The position numbers were made by a program, and so were the translations under genes. A stretch of 64,000 nt of DNA, taken from the NCBI GenBank assembly GCA_029448655.1, contig JACCLO010000008.1, positions 2,542,001-2,606,000 on the forward strand. The letters are read 5' to 3'. The stretch is from Wolfiporia cocos (taxonomy: Eukaryota; Basidiomycota; Agaricomycetes; Polyporales; Phaeolaceae). Positions 46,158-56,527 of the stretch are shown here, piece by piece (within the stretch, counting starts at the first letter, position 1; each line of letters starts with the position of its first letter). Under the pieces are notes generated by a model, which was not told the DNA's origin, ran no database searches, and saw only the letters and a list, made by a program, of their open reading frames with translations.

Positions 46158-48700
46158 ATCAATGATTGGGATCTGGATTGCGTGGACGACGAGTTCGTCT
46201 GGGATCATGGTGATTCCCTCGTTGTCTTCGTTGCTTTCGTCCAGGTGGTACAACCTGGAAAGCGTGTCGGCCATGACTAGTTTCCTTCCGGGGACGTGCT
46301 GCAATTTTAGGTCGAATTGCGAAAGGAATAGATGCCATCTCGCTTGTCGCCGATTTAGGCGCTGTGCGCTTCTCCAGTACGTCAGGTTCTGATGATCGCT
46401 TCGGATCAAGATTCGATGCGGTGCCCCTTCTAACAGGTGCCGCCATTCTTCTAGTGCTCGGACTATTCCGAGTAGTTCGCGATCGTAGATTTCATAGTTT
46501 CGTTCGGTAGATGTTAGGGACTGTGAGAGATATCCCACTGGCCGTTCGCGCCCTGTTTCATCTATCTGTTTCAGTACTGCTCCTGTGGCGAACTGAGATG
46601 CGTCTGTTTCGAGGATAAACGGTTTTTCCTTGTCTGGCGTTCCTAGTGCGGGTGCCGTCGTGAATGCTTTCTTCATGAATTCGAATGCTTTCCGTTCTTT
46701 TTCCGTCCATTGGAACCCTGTCCCCGTGACCGTTTTTGTGAGGTCTACCAAGGGTCGGGCGTGCGTAGAGTAGTGATCGATAAACTTCCGGTAGAAGTTA
46801 GCGAATCCGAGGAAGGATCTGACTTCTTTGAGATTTCGAGGAGTTGGCTCCATCTGGATATTTCCTGGGGTGATGACCAGTCCCAGAAATTCAACTCTGT
46901 CGACACCGAAGGCGCATTTCTCGGGTTTCACAAAGAGATGGTTATCCACCAATTTCTGAAGGATCCGCCGTTCCCGTTCCTTGTGTATTTTCTCGTCTTC
47001 TGAGAAAATGAGGATGTCGTCCATATAAACAAGCACCCATCCTTCGAGGATTTCTTCTTTCAGGATTTCGTTCATCATTGCCTGAAAGGTCCCGGGTGCA
47101 TTGCACAATCCGAAAAACATAACCGTGGGCTCGTACAACCCTCGGTTTGTTTTGAAGGCCGCTTTCCATTCGTCTCCTTTTTTGATTCGCACGTTGTTGT
47201 ATCCCGCTCTAAGGTCCATTTTTGTGAAGATCCTTGCTCCTTTTAGCTTTTCCAGGAGCTCTGAGATCAGCGGCAAGGGATAGACGTTCTTTATTGTCCC
47301 TTCGTTCAGATATCGATAATCTTGACAGGGTCGTAGGCCGCTGTCTTTCTTTGGGACGAAAAAGAATGGTGACGCCATCGGGGATTTTGAAGGGACTATG
47401 AAACCTTTGGCCAGGTTTTCTTTCAGGAATTCGTCCAGCGCTTGTTGCTCTTTAGGTGAGAGTGCATAGACTTTGCAGTCTTTCGGCACAAAATCGGGTT
47501 TTAATTCGATGGCGTGGTCCCATGGTCTCGACGGGGGGAACGCTGCTGCGGACTCCTTACTAAACACCTTGGCGAAGTCCAGTAGGTGTTTCGGGACCAT
47601 CTCTTCAATCGTTCGTTCTGGTTCGGGGGTTTTCTGTGCGAATTCCTGAGATTTCGTTAACGCTTTCCTGACAGCGTTGATGATTTGTATCTTTGTTCGG
47701 AACTTCTTTCGCGTTTCCCCTTTCTTTCCTATGATCCTAGGGTTATCTTTCGCGAAGCGTCGGATCGCTTCGTACTCTTCGGGAGTATATAGCCTCTGCG
47801 CTGTTTCTTCTGGCTGGTCCGTGGATCCGAACCCTTTCTCCCCTCGTTCTGTTTCATCTAGGTCTTCGACCTCTAAGATGTCGGGGGTGAGGTGTCGTTC
47901 GAAAATTATCTGGGCTATTCGCATGCCTGGGATAATTCTATGCGCTTTGTCCGAGTAGTTGAAGACGATGGCTCCGACGTCTCCTCGGTAGTCCGAGTCT
48001 ATGATCCCGGCTTGTACTACCAATCCGTGTCTGAGTGTGTTGCCCGATCGTCCGGCCAGCCTTCCATACGATCCCTTTGGGATCTTCATCTTCACTCCTG
48101 TGGAGACGAGTTTCCATCCTCCGGCGGGAATCTCGGTTTCTTCTGCGGCGTAAAGGTCATACCCAGCAGCTTCTTGGGTCCCCCTTGTTGGAATTCTTCC
48201 TTCTGGGGCAACTACCATCTCCACTGTATCCATTCGGATTGTGGCTTCCTGTTTCTTTTCTTCTGCCCCTAGTATCGATCGTATATCGACTGTTTGGTCC
48301 TTCCAGTCGATTGTGGGGTTTTCGTCTTTTAGCCATCCATACCCTAGAATCATATTTTCTGTTCCGATTGATCCTACGAGGAATCGGACTTTTCGCGTTT
48401 TCTGGGTCTTCGGATATCGTAGTAGTATGGTAGCTTCTCGGTCTATTCGCCCATCTTTGTTTTCCGTTCCGTCAACGTTTTTGACGATGATCGGGTTTTT
48501 CAAGGGTTGCGTGGGCACCTTGTATTTTTCTACCACTCTGCTGTGGATTAGGTTCGACATTGCTCCTGAGTCGATTAGTGCATTGCACTTCACGGGTTTT
48601 GCCAGCGCCATGATTACCGGGATGAAGAGGGATCGATTCTTCTCGAACGAGGTAATTACATGCGCTGCTTTCTCGGAGGGTAAGACCGTGGGCTTCCCTC

Positions 48701-48712
48701 CTAGGCAAAATC
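48701..48712 (-). promoter_or_regulatory. Candidate -1 gag-pol frameshift site, element A
   Basis: The end of gag reads GAT-TTT-GCC-TAG. The pol frame, conserved between A and B immediately after the stop, is the -1 frame. Phe-tRNA on TTT can slip back one base within TTTT. In element B the same place reads GAT-TTC-GGG-TAG. It is not a classic X-XXY-YYZ heptamer, so the mechanism is uncertain. Confidence 0.45.
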
Positions 48713-50548
48713 CTGTTCTTCTACGAGCCGTGCTAGGAGCTCGGGGTTCTTGGCTTTCAGAGCCCTAATTGCTGTGACCGCTCTGTTGGCGGTGATGTAT
48801 TCAGTCTCTTCCTCAGAGACTTCTTCAATGCGAGCTTCTTGCTCGGCTTCTTCTTCTTCAGTCTTTCGAGTAGTCCGCCTAGGGCGGGCTGGCTTCCTTG
48901 GTCTCTTCGGGCAATCTCGCGACATATGCCCCGGCTGATGGCAGGTGAAACACTTGCCCTTCTTGATGTGATCGTCCCTTTCCTGGGTGGTCATTCGATC
49001 TACATCCATCGCATTCGGATCTTTCGGTGCGGTCGTCTGTGGAGCACTAGTGCGTCCATTATTCTGGTTCGGGGCTTGCCAAGCCTTTTTCTTGACAAAC
49101 GGTTTATCCCGTTTCAAGAATATCTTGTACGTATTTTCATAGTACGAGGCAGCGGACTGCCATTCGTCAATGGTCGCCGGCAGCGGCCGTACACCGATGA
49201 TGTATCGGGTCGTGTGTTCGGGTAACCCTTTCTCGAAGAGGGTTATGAGCAACGCGTTTCCGTCCGCGCTGTATCGATCGTACTGGGCCTTTCCGGCCAA
49301 GTTGTTGAACTCGGTGATGTAATCATTGATGTCCTTTCTGTCCTGGGCTACTTCCAGGATTTTCTTCCGCGCTTTCTGTACCTCTTCGATGGCTCCGAAG
49401 GCCTTCTGAAAGTCTGCGTCGAATTGTGCGAGACTAGGCGGGAAGAATCGTTTCGTCAGGGGGTTCGTATAAACCCGGTGATAGTTTTGTTTCCATTGGC
49501 CCGTTTTCCCCTTGTTCGAAATATAAGAGAGGATAAAGATCACTCTCTGAACGTCGTTCTGAAACGACGTTTCGTACATCGTAAACCAGGAATTGCACTG
49601 GTTTATGAAGTTCTGCATGTCGGATCGTTCCCCGTCGAATACGTCTGGGGGATTGATCTTTATCATCGGGGGTCGGTAATACGGGTTCGGCGCCGGAGGT
49701 TGGGGCTGCGGCGCATTCGGTGGTGGAGGCCCTCCTGGGGGTCCTCCTCCTCCCGGGTATCCTCCACCCGGGTTTCCTGGGTTTCCTCCGGGGTTCCCTG
49801 GGTTTCCTCCAGGGTTTCCTCCTCCGGGGTTCGCGGGGGTTCCTCCTCCGAGTCCTCCAGGAGGGGGGGTATTCCCTCCTCCGAGTCCGAAGTTTCCTCC
49901 CAGTCCTCCTCCGCTTGTACCTGCGGAGGTTCGTCCAAATAGGCCTGAAGGCCATGTTCCTGGGTTTGTCGTTCCCATTCCTCCGCTTGGGCTAGTCCAA
50001 GACGGATTTCCTCCGCTACCCATTCCGGGTGCGTTCTGTGGGGGGTTTCCAAAGAGGTCTGTTCCTCCAGCCACATGCCCAATCCCACTCTGCGCAAAAG
50101 CAGATATAAATCCTGGAGGGTCCTGTCCTCCGGTCTGGCTGTTATCTGTTCCTGTAATGTTTCCAGGATTTCTCCCATCATCTCTGATGCGCTCAATTCC
50201 TGCCATTCCTGTGGCGCCCGAAGGCTGATTCGTATTTCCATCGGCATCGAAGGTTCTGTTGATGGTTTCGGTTTCGTTTTCGGTCAACGTCGCGGTTGAC
50301 ATCGGAGGGATTTCTCCAAATCGTTCGAACGCTTCACGCGTTATTTCCCAAGCGGTCGTTCTTGCGGAGGGGTATACTTCTACCCACTTCGATGCCCTAT
50401 CTTCTCTTGGAATGACAACAATTCCTCCGCGGTTACGGAAGGCTCCAATGGTGTCAGTCCACTCGTATCGGTTGAGTCTGTAGACTCCCTGAATGTCCTC
50501 GGGCAAGAGTTCAATCAGTCGTGCTGGGAATTCTGGTCCAAATATCAT
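48701..50548 (-). CDS. gag: Element A Gag
   Basis: 615 codons from the ATG at 50548 ([18 protein letters not shown]), which aligns with the start of the element B Gag. A long Gly/Pro/Asn-rich segment (about residues 140-285) is followed by the retrotransposon Gag core ([28 protein letters not shown]). Near the C-terminus is one CCHC zinc knuckle, [14 protein letters not shown] (DNA about 48952-48911), then a basic and an acidic stretch. It ends [12 protein letters not shown]. It assembles the particle and binds the RNA genome, by family knowledge. The frame is intact. Confidence 0.9.
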   Translation of the reverse strand: MIFGPEFPARLIELLPEDIQGVYRLNRYEWTDTIGAFRNRGGIVVIPREDRASKWVEVYPSARTTAWEITREAFERFGEIPPMSTATLTENETETINRTFDADGNTNQPSGATGMAGIERIRDDGRNPGNITGTDNSQTGGQDPPGFISAFAQSGIGHVAGGTDLFGNPPQNAPGMGSGGNPSWTSPSGGMGTTNPGTWPSGLFGRTSAGTSGGGLGGNFGLGGGNTPPPGGLGGGTPANPGGGNPGGNPGNPGGNPGNPGGGYPGGGGPPGGPPPPNAPQPQPPAPNPYYRPPMIKINPPDVFDGERSDMQNFINQCNSWFTMYETSFQNDVQRVIFILSYISNKGKTGQWKQNYHRVYTNPLTKRFFPPSLAQFDADFQKAFGAIEEVQKARKKILEVAQDRKDINDYITEFNNLAGKAQYDRYSADGNALLITLFEKGLPEHTTRYIIGVRPLPATIDEWQSAASYYENTYKIFLKRDKPFVKKKAWQAPNQNNGRTSAPQTTAPKDPNAMDVDRMTTQERDDHIKKGKCFTCHQPGHMSRDCPKRPRKPARPRRTTRKTEEEEAEQEARIEEVSEEETEYITANRAVTAIRALKAKNPELLARLVEEQDFA

Positions 50549-50582
50549 GTGCCCTTGCACCGTGGTAGGTGAGGGTGTGATA

Positions 50583-50593
50583 AGCTCGACCTT
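50583..50593 (-). other. Self-complementary primer-binding site, element A
   Basis: On the minus strand, one base after the 5' LTR, lies AAGGTCGAGCT. It is exactly complementary over 11 nt to AGCTCGACCTT in the same LTR (50929-50919), the predicted first 11 nt of the transcript. It does not start with TGG, as tRNA-primed sites do. The arrangement matches Tf1/sushi-type self-priming. Confidence 0.75.
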
Positions 50594-50594
50594 C

Positions 50595-51305
50595 TGTTAC
50601 GGGTCGAATACCCGTTCGTATATTCGAGTCGCGAATATAGATCGTTCTTCTGCACGTAGGCACGTCGCCGTATGCAAGGCAAATACTCGTTAGATGCCTT
50701 CGGGTCCTAAGTGAAGTTCTTAGGAGATCGGTTAATATCCAATACGCGTTAGAGGATATAATCTGTTCAGGTGCGAGTCGAATAGAATATAAGACTCGCC
50801 TAAGTCCGAGAAGTCAGTGTGCACTTCGAGGACTTAGTCGTTCGGTTGCTCGAGTGAGAAATACTGAGCGTAGTTTCCTACGTTTGAGAACGAGTATAAG
50901 ACTTCTTGTTTGTACAACAAGGTCGAGCTGAAGAGTCTCGACAGTAAATACATGAGTTTATATACTACGTTAGGTTTTAGGGGTCAAGTCCATCCCAGAT
51001 GTCACCGCTACCATCTACGCTATAGTTCCAAACGTTTGATAAGTATGTAATGATATATCCGAGACGATAGATAGGAATGATGATGGCGGTTGAACGCCAT
51101 CTGTCAGCCAGTAAATGATGAATACGAAACGAGGGCAGAGTTGGATCTGCCGAAGATGAAACATGCCCTATAGGCTAATACAACTGGAGATACGCCCAGT
51201 ACGAGTCACGAGTAGCCAGGGGGTTGGTTGCGCAACAAGTCCCTGTATTGTATTCACTCGGTGGTGAGTTCTGTCGATATTTGAAAAGTCAAAATAACCG
51301 TAACA
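50595..51305 (-). repeat. Element A 5' LTR
   Basis: 711 bp, the upstream LTR relative to transcription, carrying the promoter. It differs from the other LTR at two sites near 51247 and 51281, both TpG here. Confidence 0.93.
50919..50964 (-). promoter_or_regulatory. Element A core promoter and predicted start site
   Basis: TATATAAA (50964-50957, minus strand) is followed about 30 nt later by AGCTCGACCTTG at 50929. Spacing and the match to the primer-binding site both put the RNA 5' end at the A of 50929. The same layout occurs in element B. Confidence 0.65.
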
Positions 51306-51310
51306 TTATA

Positions 51311-52082
51311 TGATATCAACGGCCATTACAATGACTTGTGACAGTACCACAAGGCTACCATAAGGCGACATTCAAACATAAGGTTTAACAAGTTCCTGAT
51401 CTTCCAGAGATATATTTAGTCAAAAGCCACACAAGAACTGATTTCGCTTCTTTCATTACTTTATACTTCACAGAAGCATTCCTGAGAATATCAGAACCAC
51501 CTATACATTCCAGGAAGCATTCATTTAATTCTAACTCAATCACAATTCAGGGATCAGTAGATACACATGGTTACCACACATCGCAGATCCCAGTCATATC
51601 ACACCTGCTACAATTCCCAGAAACCCTTGACAAAGGTCTAACGAAGTCTATTAGCTTTAGTTCACTACCCAGACACCGCTAAACCATTACAGGTATGCGA
51701 GACACATAGGGACACACACAGACTCATGTATATATAGTAGAAACCCACCAAGTCGGATCCTCAACTTGGTTTTAATCAAGTAATATCCTACTCAGTCCTC
51801 CTGTGTCTGGGCTCGGTCTGACATTCACCTGCCTTATAGCATCTTCGTCTTTGTTTGGTACTAGCGATTCACTTTCATTCGATATATTCGTTGCAGTTGA
51901 AGTTTAGCCTAGGATTCATGAAGCCGGAAGAACGAGACAAATCTGCAGGTTTGGCTGCGGAGAACTGAGAGTGCATGCATTCTTCACTCAGTCTGCAGAT
52001 TGTATCATGAAACAGAATACCGAAGGCAAAACGTGATATATCTACGATTTGAGCACAAACGCACCAAGGCTCGGTACATGAG
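51311..52082. other. No gene recognised
   Basis: AT-rich sequence without domain hits. A minus-strand frame at 51875-52165 looks partly protein-like (EPWCVCAQIVDISRF) but overlaps the inverted-repeat element that follows. I do not recognise it. Confidence 0.35.
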
Positions 52083-52590
52083 CTACTATCGCTGGACCAC
52101 TTCTGCACAATGGAGCACTTCTGCACAATCGACTCTGCAGGGGCCCCATCATATTGAGAAATCATGAAGAAAATCGCGTATATAGGATAGATGTAGACTA
52201 ATGCTGCTCTATAGTTTCATTCAGATCTCTGGCTTGTGGCTTTGTGCAAAATTCTGAATGTTGTGTTTTCGAAGCTCCGAGGACCGCTCTAGTGTCAGGT
52301 GCCCATTCAATCACCGCAATCATGCCAAAGCCGGCCGATTACCGTGATGGCGGCATGCCTGGCATCTTGTGACTAACTGTGACGAAATTGTGCATTAGGG
52401 GTCTCTTTTGCACCCTCTGACCGGTATCCCTCGGTTTCAACAATGCTCACTCTATCTACATTGTCATTTTTGATACTATGCATTGGGTCCTAGACTACAT
52501 AACTGAAATTGTCCGGAGATGAACGGAGCTTGCGCTTTTTATTTATTCGCGTGCCATCAAAATTGTGCAGAAGTGGTCCAGCGATAGTAG
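52083..52590. mobile_element. MITE-like element with 29-bp perfect inverted repeats
   Basis: Positions 52083-52111 and 52562-52590 are exact reverse complements (left arm begins CTACTATCGCTGGACCAC). The left arm is followed by a second partial copy of its inner part (GAGCACTTCTGCACAAT). The interior has no coding frame. The duplication is unclear: if the ends are taken at TA within CTACTATCG, a TA target duplication as in Tc1/mariner would fit. Confidence 0.65.
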
Positions 52591-53221
52591 TCAGCGAAGC
52601 GGTCCGGTTTTCGCTCCCGAGTTTAAGGATTGCATGATCAAATCGGATGGATGATTCGCTGTGATGGCCAAACGCTGGATCAACTCCTGATCCTGTCAGC
52701 AGTGCTATCAGAGACCGTCGTGAGAATGATGAATTAGCAAGTTAAGAAGTTCCTCTGTGGGAGATCTGTCAGGACCACTCACACTGATAGTGATCTGCGT
52801 CGATGAACAACATTGTTAACATACAGTTCCTGTACAAATTAGGCCGCAGGACAAGCAATATTTTCCAACCCTTTCCAGACACACTGAGTATCAGATCTGC
52901 AGCATTGCCACCTGAGGTGCGGGATGTGACCTATCTCATTGAGGATCAATTGTTAGATGATAGTGATGATCGACTTGAGAAGGAGCCGCAGTCTCACATT
53001 CTCATATTCTCATTTCCCGCTAGTGTGCCACTTTGTCTTGACCGATGAATCGCCGCAAAGCGCCGATCATTGAATATTGAATTTGGATACTCACAAGCAT
53101 CATCTAGAAACGGTGTGTACCCGCGATTTGTTCAGGGACACGGTATTCTCATCGTTCGTCGGAGTTGGTATGTTCCTGTCGTAATCGTAGGCCCTATCGC
53201 TAAGGCACAGGAGACGGCCGC
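52591..53221. other. No gene recognised
   Basis: An 81-codon plus-strand frame at 52803-53048 (EVRDVTYLIEDQLLDDSDD) is the only notable one, and I cannot assign it. Confidence 0.35.
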
Positions 53222-53229
53222 ATTGACAT

Positions 53230-53929
53230 TAAGGCTCCAACCATATAATGTATATACCATGTATACATGGTTTTATATATATACTATATACATGTATTTA
53301 CACATGCCCGAGTACATGGTATATACATGGTATATTATATGGTATATGGTTGTTGTGAATGCATTCATATTAGACCCTCAAATTGTTGTTTTGAATATGT
53401 ACTTGAGCTAGTTATGTGTCTTACAGATTGTATGATGCAGTGGCAATATGAGATTTGGACAATCTGGTGGCCACTGCACAAATGCAAAGATGTTAAGTCA
53501 TGATTCACACACTCTGCTTACCCTCTCATTTGGTGGAAGGTAAGATCAGATTTATGTTTATGCTATATATTATCTCACATAGTGATTGGATCATGCATTA
53601 GACTCATGTGTAACAGTTTACCATCATCTCACACATTGTGCACAATTCCTAAGCCATTCCAGCTACTAGTATGGCTGTTGAATACTGAAACCAATTTTTT
53701 CCTTGCATCAGCCAAGTGCTGATACCTGTGGCATGTTGTTGAAGGAGGAGACAATCTCCATAGCCATATGGGCAAGGCAATGGCTATATCAAGATGTCTG
53801 AAAAATCTACCATCTGAAAACCATGTAAACCATGTAAACCATGTATATACTATGTATATACTATGTATATACCATATACCATATATTTACTGATTTCCTG
53901 TACATGTATATTATATGGTTGGAGCCTTA
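53230..53929. mobile_element. AT-rich inverted-repeat element, copy 1 (700 bp, TSD ATTGACAT)
   Basis: The left end TAAGGCTCCAACCATATAAT is repeated exactly inverted at the right end, and identical octamers ATTGACAT flank the element (53222-53229 and 53930-53937). The 8-bp duplication suggests a hAT-type transposase, but the termini differ from the TAGTGATG family here. Both subterminal zones are dense in palindromes such as CCATGTATACATGG and in runs of TATATACATGG. The centre holds no recognised protein. Confidence 0.85.
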
Positions 53930-53937
53930 ATTGACAT

Positions 53938-54463
53938 CTACGAGAAGGAGTGCTATTTTGATGCACTACGACCACGTCATCAACTGACATATCTTTAATC
54001 ACGTAACAAGTCGTGTGAAATCTGTTATGATGACTGAGAAAGGATAGAGATACATTTCATCCAAGCGTATGCGCACATATTGTGATACAGCCTATGTTCC
54101 CGAAGTCCAATAACCCGACGATCGATCGCGATTGAGAATTCTGAGGCATGGAAGCCGAAAAAGTGGGCAGAATCACACTGCCAATGGGACCAGCTGACGT
54201 GCTTCTTCCGAAGCCACAGCCTTCAGTTAGCAGCACTGGAGATGGCCCAAGGATCGTGCTATCCCACGTGATCCAGTTATCCTGGAGTCTGGCGGGCTGC
54301 GAATCTAAGACAGCGGATCGGGCCGCTAGCCAACAACAGGATAGTCCGGAATAGAGGTCACGTTATTTCTCCTGCTACATAGCGCATTTTAAGCGCAATT
54401 ACGGACTAACCTGCAGCATAGCAAGACATTAAATGCACGGAACTTCATGCTTTGTGGTCTGCT
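53938..54463. other. No gene recognised
   Basis: The spacer between two copies of the same inverted-repeat element. A 68-codon frame (54148-54354 plus) is unassigned. Confidence 0.35.
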
Positions 54464-55129
54464 GCAAGGCTTGGACCATATAATACACATGTACGGAAAA
54501 TTGGTAAATATATGGTATATGATATATACATAATATATACATAGTATATACATAGTATATACATAGTCTACATGGTTTTCAGATGGTAGATTTTTTAGAC
54601 ATCTTGGCATAGCCATTGCCTTGTCCATATGGCCATGGAGACTGTCTCCTCCTTCATAACATGCCATGGGTATCAGCACTTGGCTGATGCGAGGAAAAAA
54701 TTGGTTTTCAGTGCTCAACAGCTACACTAGTAGCAGGAATGGCTTAGGAATTGTGTGCAATGTGTGAGATGATGGGAAACTTTTATGCATGAGTCTAATG
54801 CATGATGCAATCACTATGTGGGATGATATATAGCATAAATATCTTACCTTCCACCAAATGAGAGGGTAAGCAAAGCATGTCTTAACATCTTTGCATTTGT
54901 ACAGTGGCCACCAGATTGTCCAAATCTCATATTGCCACTGCACCATACAATCTGTAAGACACTTAACTAGCTCAAGTACATATTTAAAACATTAATTGAG
55001 GATCAAACATGAATGCATTCACAACAACCATATACCATGTACTCAGCCACATGTAAATACATATATATATATATATATATATAAAGAACCATGTATACAT
55101 GGTATATACATTATATGGTTGGAGCCTTA
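54464..55129. mobile_element. AT-rich inverted-repeat element, copy 2 (about 666 bp)
   Basis: An inverted copy of 53230-53929. Its right end ATTATATGGTTGGAGCCTTA (55110-55129) matches the terminal repeat exactly. Its left end (CAAGGCTTGGACCATATAAT from 54464) is degenerate, so I could not confirm a duplication. It includes a pure TA run near 55062-55084. Its last three bases provide the stop codon of the neighbouring arrestin-like gene. Confidence 0.75.
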
Positions 55130-56527
55130 GGACTCTGCTGGCAGGATGCTACTCCAGTATGACCTAGGTAGGATCGACACCACCAGTTTTAGAAGATCGT
55201 ACTTAACAAGGTGAGCAACATACGGGGGTAGGTCAAGGATTTCTGGACTCAAGGATACAGCATCTGCTGAGGAAGTGCTCCCAGTGAGTTCAGTCTCTAT
55301 AGGTAGGTTCGTTGGTACCATTCCCGACCCGATGGTCATGGGAATGTCAACCGCTAGACTGTTGAACAGTCCGCCGAAGTCGACTCGAACATGTAAGCGA
55401 TACTAATGGAGTGTCAGCGCAAGATAGACTCAGCGGACTCCGAGATGACGCCGACCTCGTTCGATATGGTTGCGAACTTGAATGTAGGAGGGCATTTCAG
55501 CCGGAATGAGGATGTAAAGGTGGCATCTTGCTTCCATCTCCCCATCGGTTTGTCATCCGCGACAGGGATCCACTGGCGCTCTGGCGCTTCAATGTGGAGA
55601 TCAGTATGTTCAAGGCTGTCGCCCATCCCTCCGAGAGAGCCGACGCGTTCGCTCGAGTACTGATCCCAGCGTCCGGCACAGACATAAACTTTGCGTCTCA
55701 GCTCGAACTCAATATCCCTCGCTGAACGGGGAGGCATAGGCCAGTGCTTTGAGTCGGTCCGCTTCATGGATTTGCTTGTCGTAAAAATTGACATTGAGAA
55801 AGGGATATTAGTAAATAAGGGGTATATAGGAATCATAGGGTATACGACCTATCATCGTGAAACCACCAGTCAATATTCAAAAAATTAAACGTCACCAGCA
55901 TAAGTGCCACAGCCTACCTCCATCTTGACGTCGGCGTAGCCGCCCCAGATGCCCTTACGGATGCGCTTGACTTGAGATACGGTGTTCCACGGGCCCTGCC
56001 AGCCACCTTGTAGCTCTGTCTTTATCCTGCATCCCTGGGGATCTGATGGCACTACCGCTAACGGATGATCTATCCGCTTGTTCAGCCGGAAGGCGCCAGG
56101 ACGAACGCCGACAGCCTCTATGTAGTAACGCACTGTCGCGTTGTCGGCTCTATTATTGTGGCAGAACGAAGGAGGCAGATCGGGTGGAAGTGGCAGTTGG
56201 AAGGGAACTGTGAGGAAGTGCGATCCAGGGCGGGGATATACGGCGCCGCGCGACCAGATGGAAGTGATAAAGCGGACGAGGTCAACTTTCTCTTCGTCCA
56301 CTCGGCCATCGTGCATAACCGAGCTGGCATTCTGCGGTTAGGGCAGACTTTACGGTTCCAACAAGGTGAGCATACGTTTTCGCGGACCCTCTAAGCTTTA
56401 CATGAACCTCCTCGACTCGTTCTTCTTCAAGCTGACGGAGGTTCAACTCTACGATACCGTGCACAACTCCCCCGGCGACACAAACTTTCTGCCCAGCATA
56501 GATGATTACCGAAGACGGCGGTGACAT
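55127..56527 (-). CDS. Arrestin-like N-terminal domain protein (paralog 2), 4 exons
   Basis: Exons on the minus strand are 56527-56376, 56323-55918, 55848-55456 and 55402-55127; introns are 52, 69 and 53 nt. The spliced frame is open for 408 residues. Exons 1 and 2 have the same lengths (152 and 406 nt) and all junctions the same phases as paralog 1, which confirms both models. Shared blocks are MSPPSS, VAGGVVHGIVELN, EEVHVKLRG, LTVPFQLPLPPDLPPSF, YYIEAVGVRPG, YPLFTNIPF, RWKQDATF and LDLPPYVAHL. The third donor is GTCGGC, weak compared with GTGAGT in paralog 1, though a CTGAC branch-like site precedes its acceptor. The stop codon TAA (55129-55127) lies in the terminal repeat of a transposon. 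The function, as an arrestin-type trafficking adaptor, is inferred from family. Expression with the weak donor is uncertain. Confidence 0.82.

Larger units (their letters stand above)
43590..48704 (-). pseudogene. pol: Element A pol (PR-dUTPase-RT-RNaseH-IN-chromodomain) with one stop
   Basis: The frame is open from the end of gag (about 48704); the first ATG is at 48611. Numbered from that ATG: protease LIDSGAMSN at 12-20; dUTPase at about 131-265 with [40 protein letters not shown] and [12 protein letters not shown] with [10 protein letters not shown] around 529; RNase H with [14 protein letters not shown] from 668 and [14 protein letters not shown]. At 46157-46155 an in-frame TGA follows IPIID, and the same frame then continues with IKNAHDRDES into integrase (GHPG, CAICQQ; DDE residues in DFVTDLP, SDRGPQF, TERMNQQ) and a chromodomain (YEVEAILADRW, FVKWKGYATADNSWEDE). 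CGA to TGA is the simplest origin of the stop. Coding probably ends near 44690; the open frame running on to 43590 overlaps the accessory ORF and looks fortuitous. Confidence 0.88.
42868..51305 (-). mobile_element. Full-length Ty3/gypsy chromovirus, element A
   Basis: 8,438 bp, transcribed on the minus strand, flanked by perfect TTATA duplications (42863-42867 and 51306-51310). The two 711-bp LTRs (42868-43578 and 50595-51305) both start TGTTACGG and end CGTAACA. Reading them side by side I find two differences, both C in the 42868-43578 LTR against T in the other, in CpG contexts. Gag (50548-48701) is followed by Pol in the -1 frame, with one TGA at 46157-46155, and an extra ORF (44694-43633) with zinc knuckles. 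Domain order in Pol is PR-dUTPase-RT-RNaseH-IN-chromodomain. It sits inside a hAT remnant. Confidence 0.93.

Noticed and set aside
49663..50247. 194-codon minus-strand frame inside gag of element A
   Set aside because: Lies in the low-complexity Gly/Pro segment of gag in another frame; no conservation evidence.
54456..54463. 8-bp duplication for copy 2 of the AT-rich element
   Set aside because: The left flank (GTCTGCTG) and right flank (GGACTCTG) do not match convincingly.
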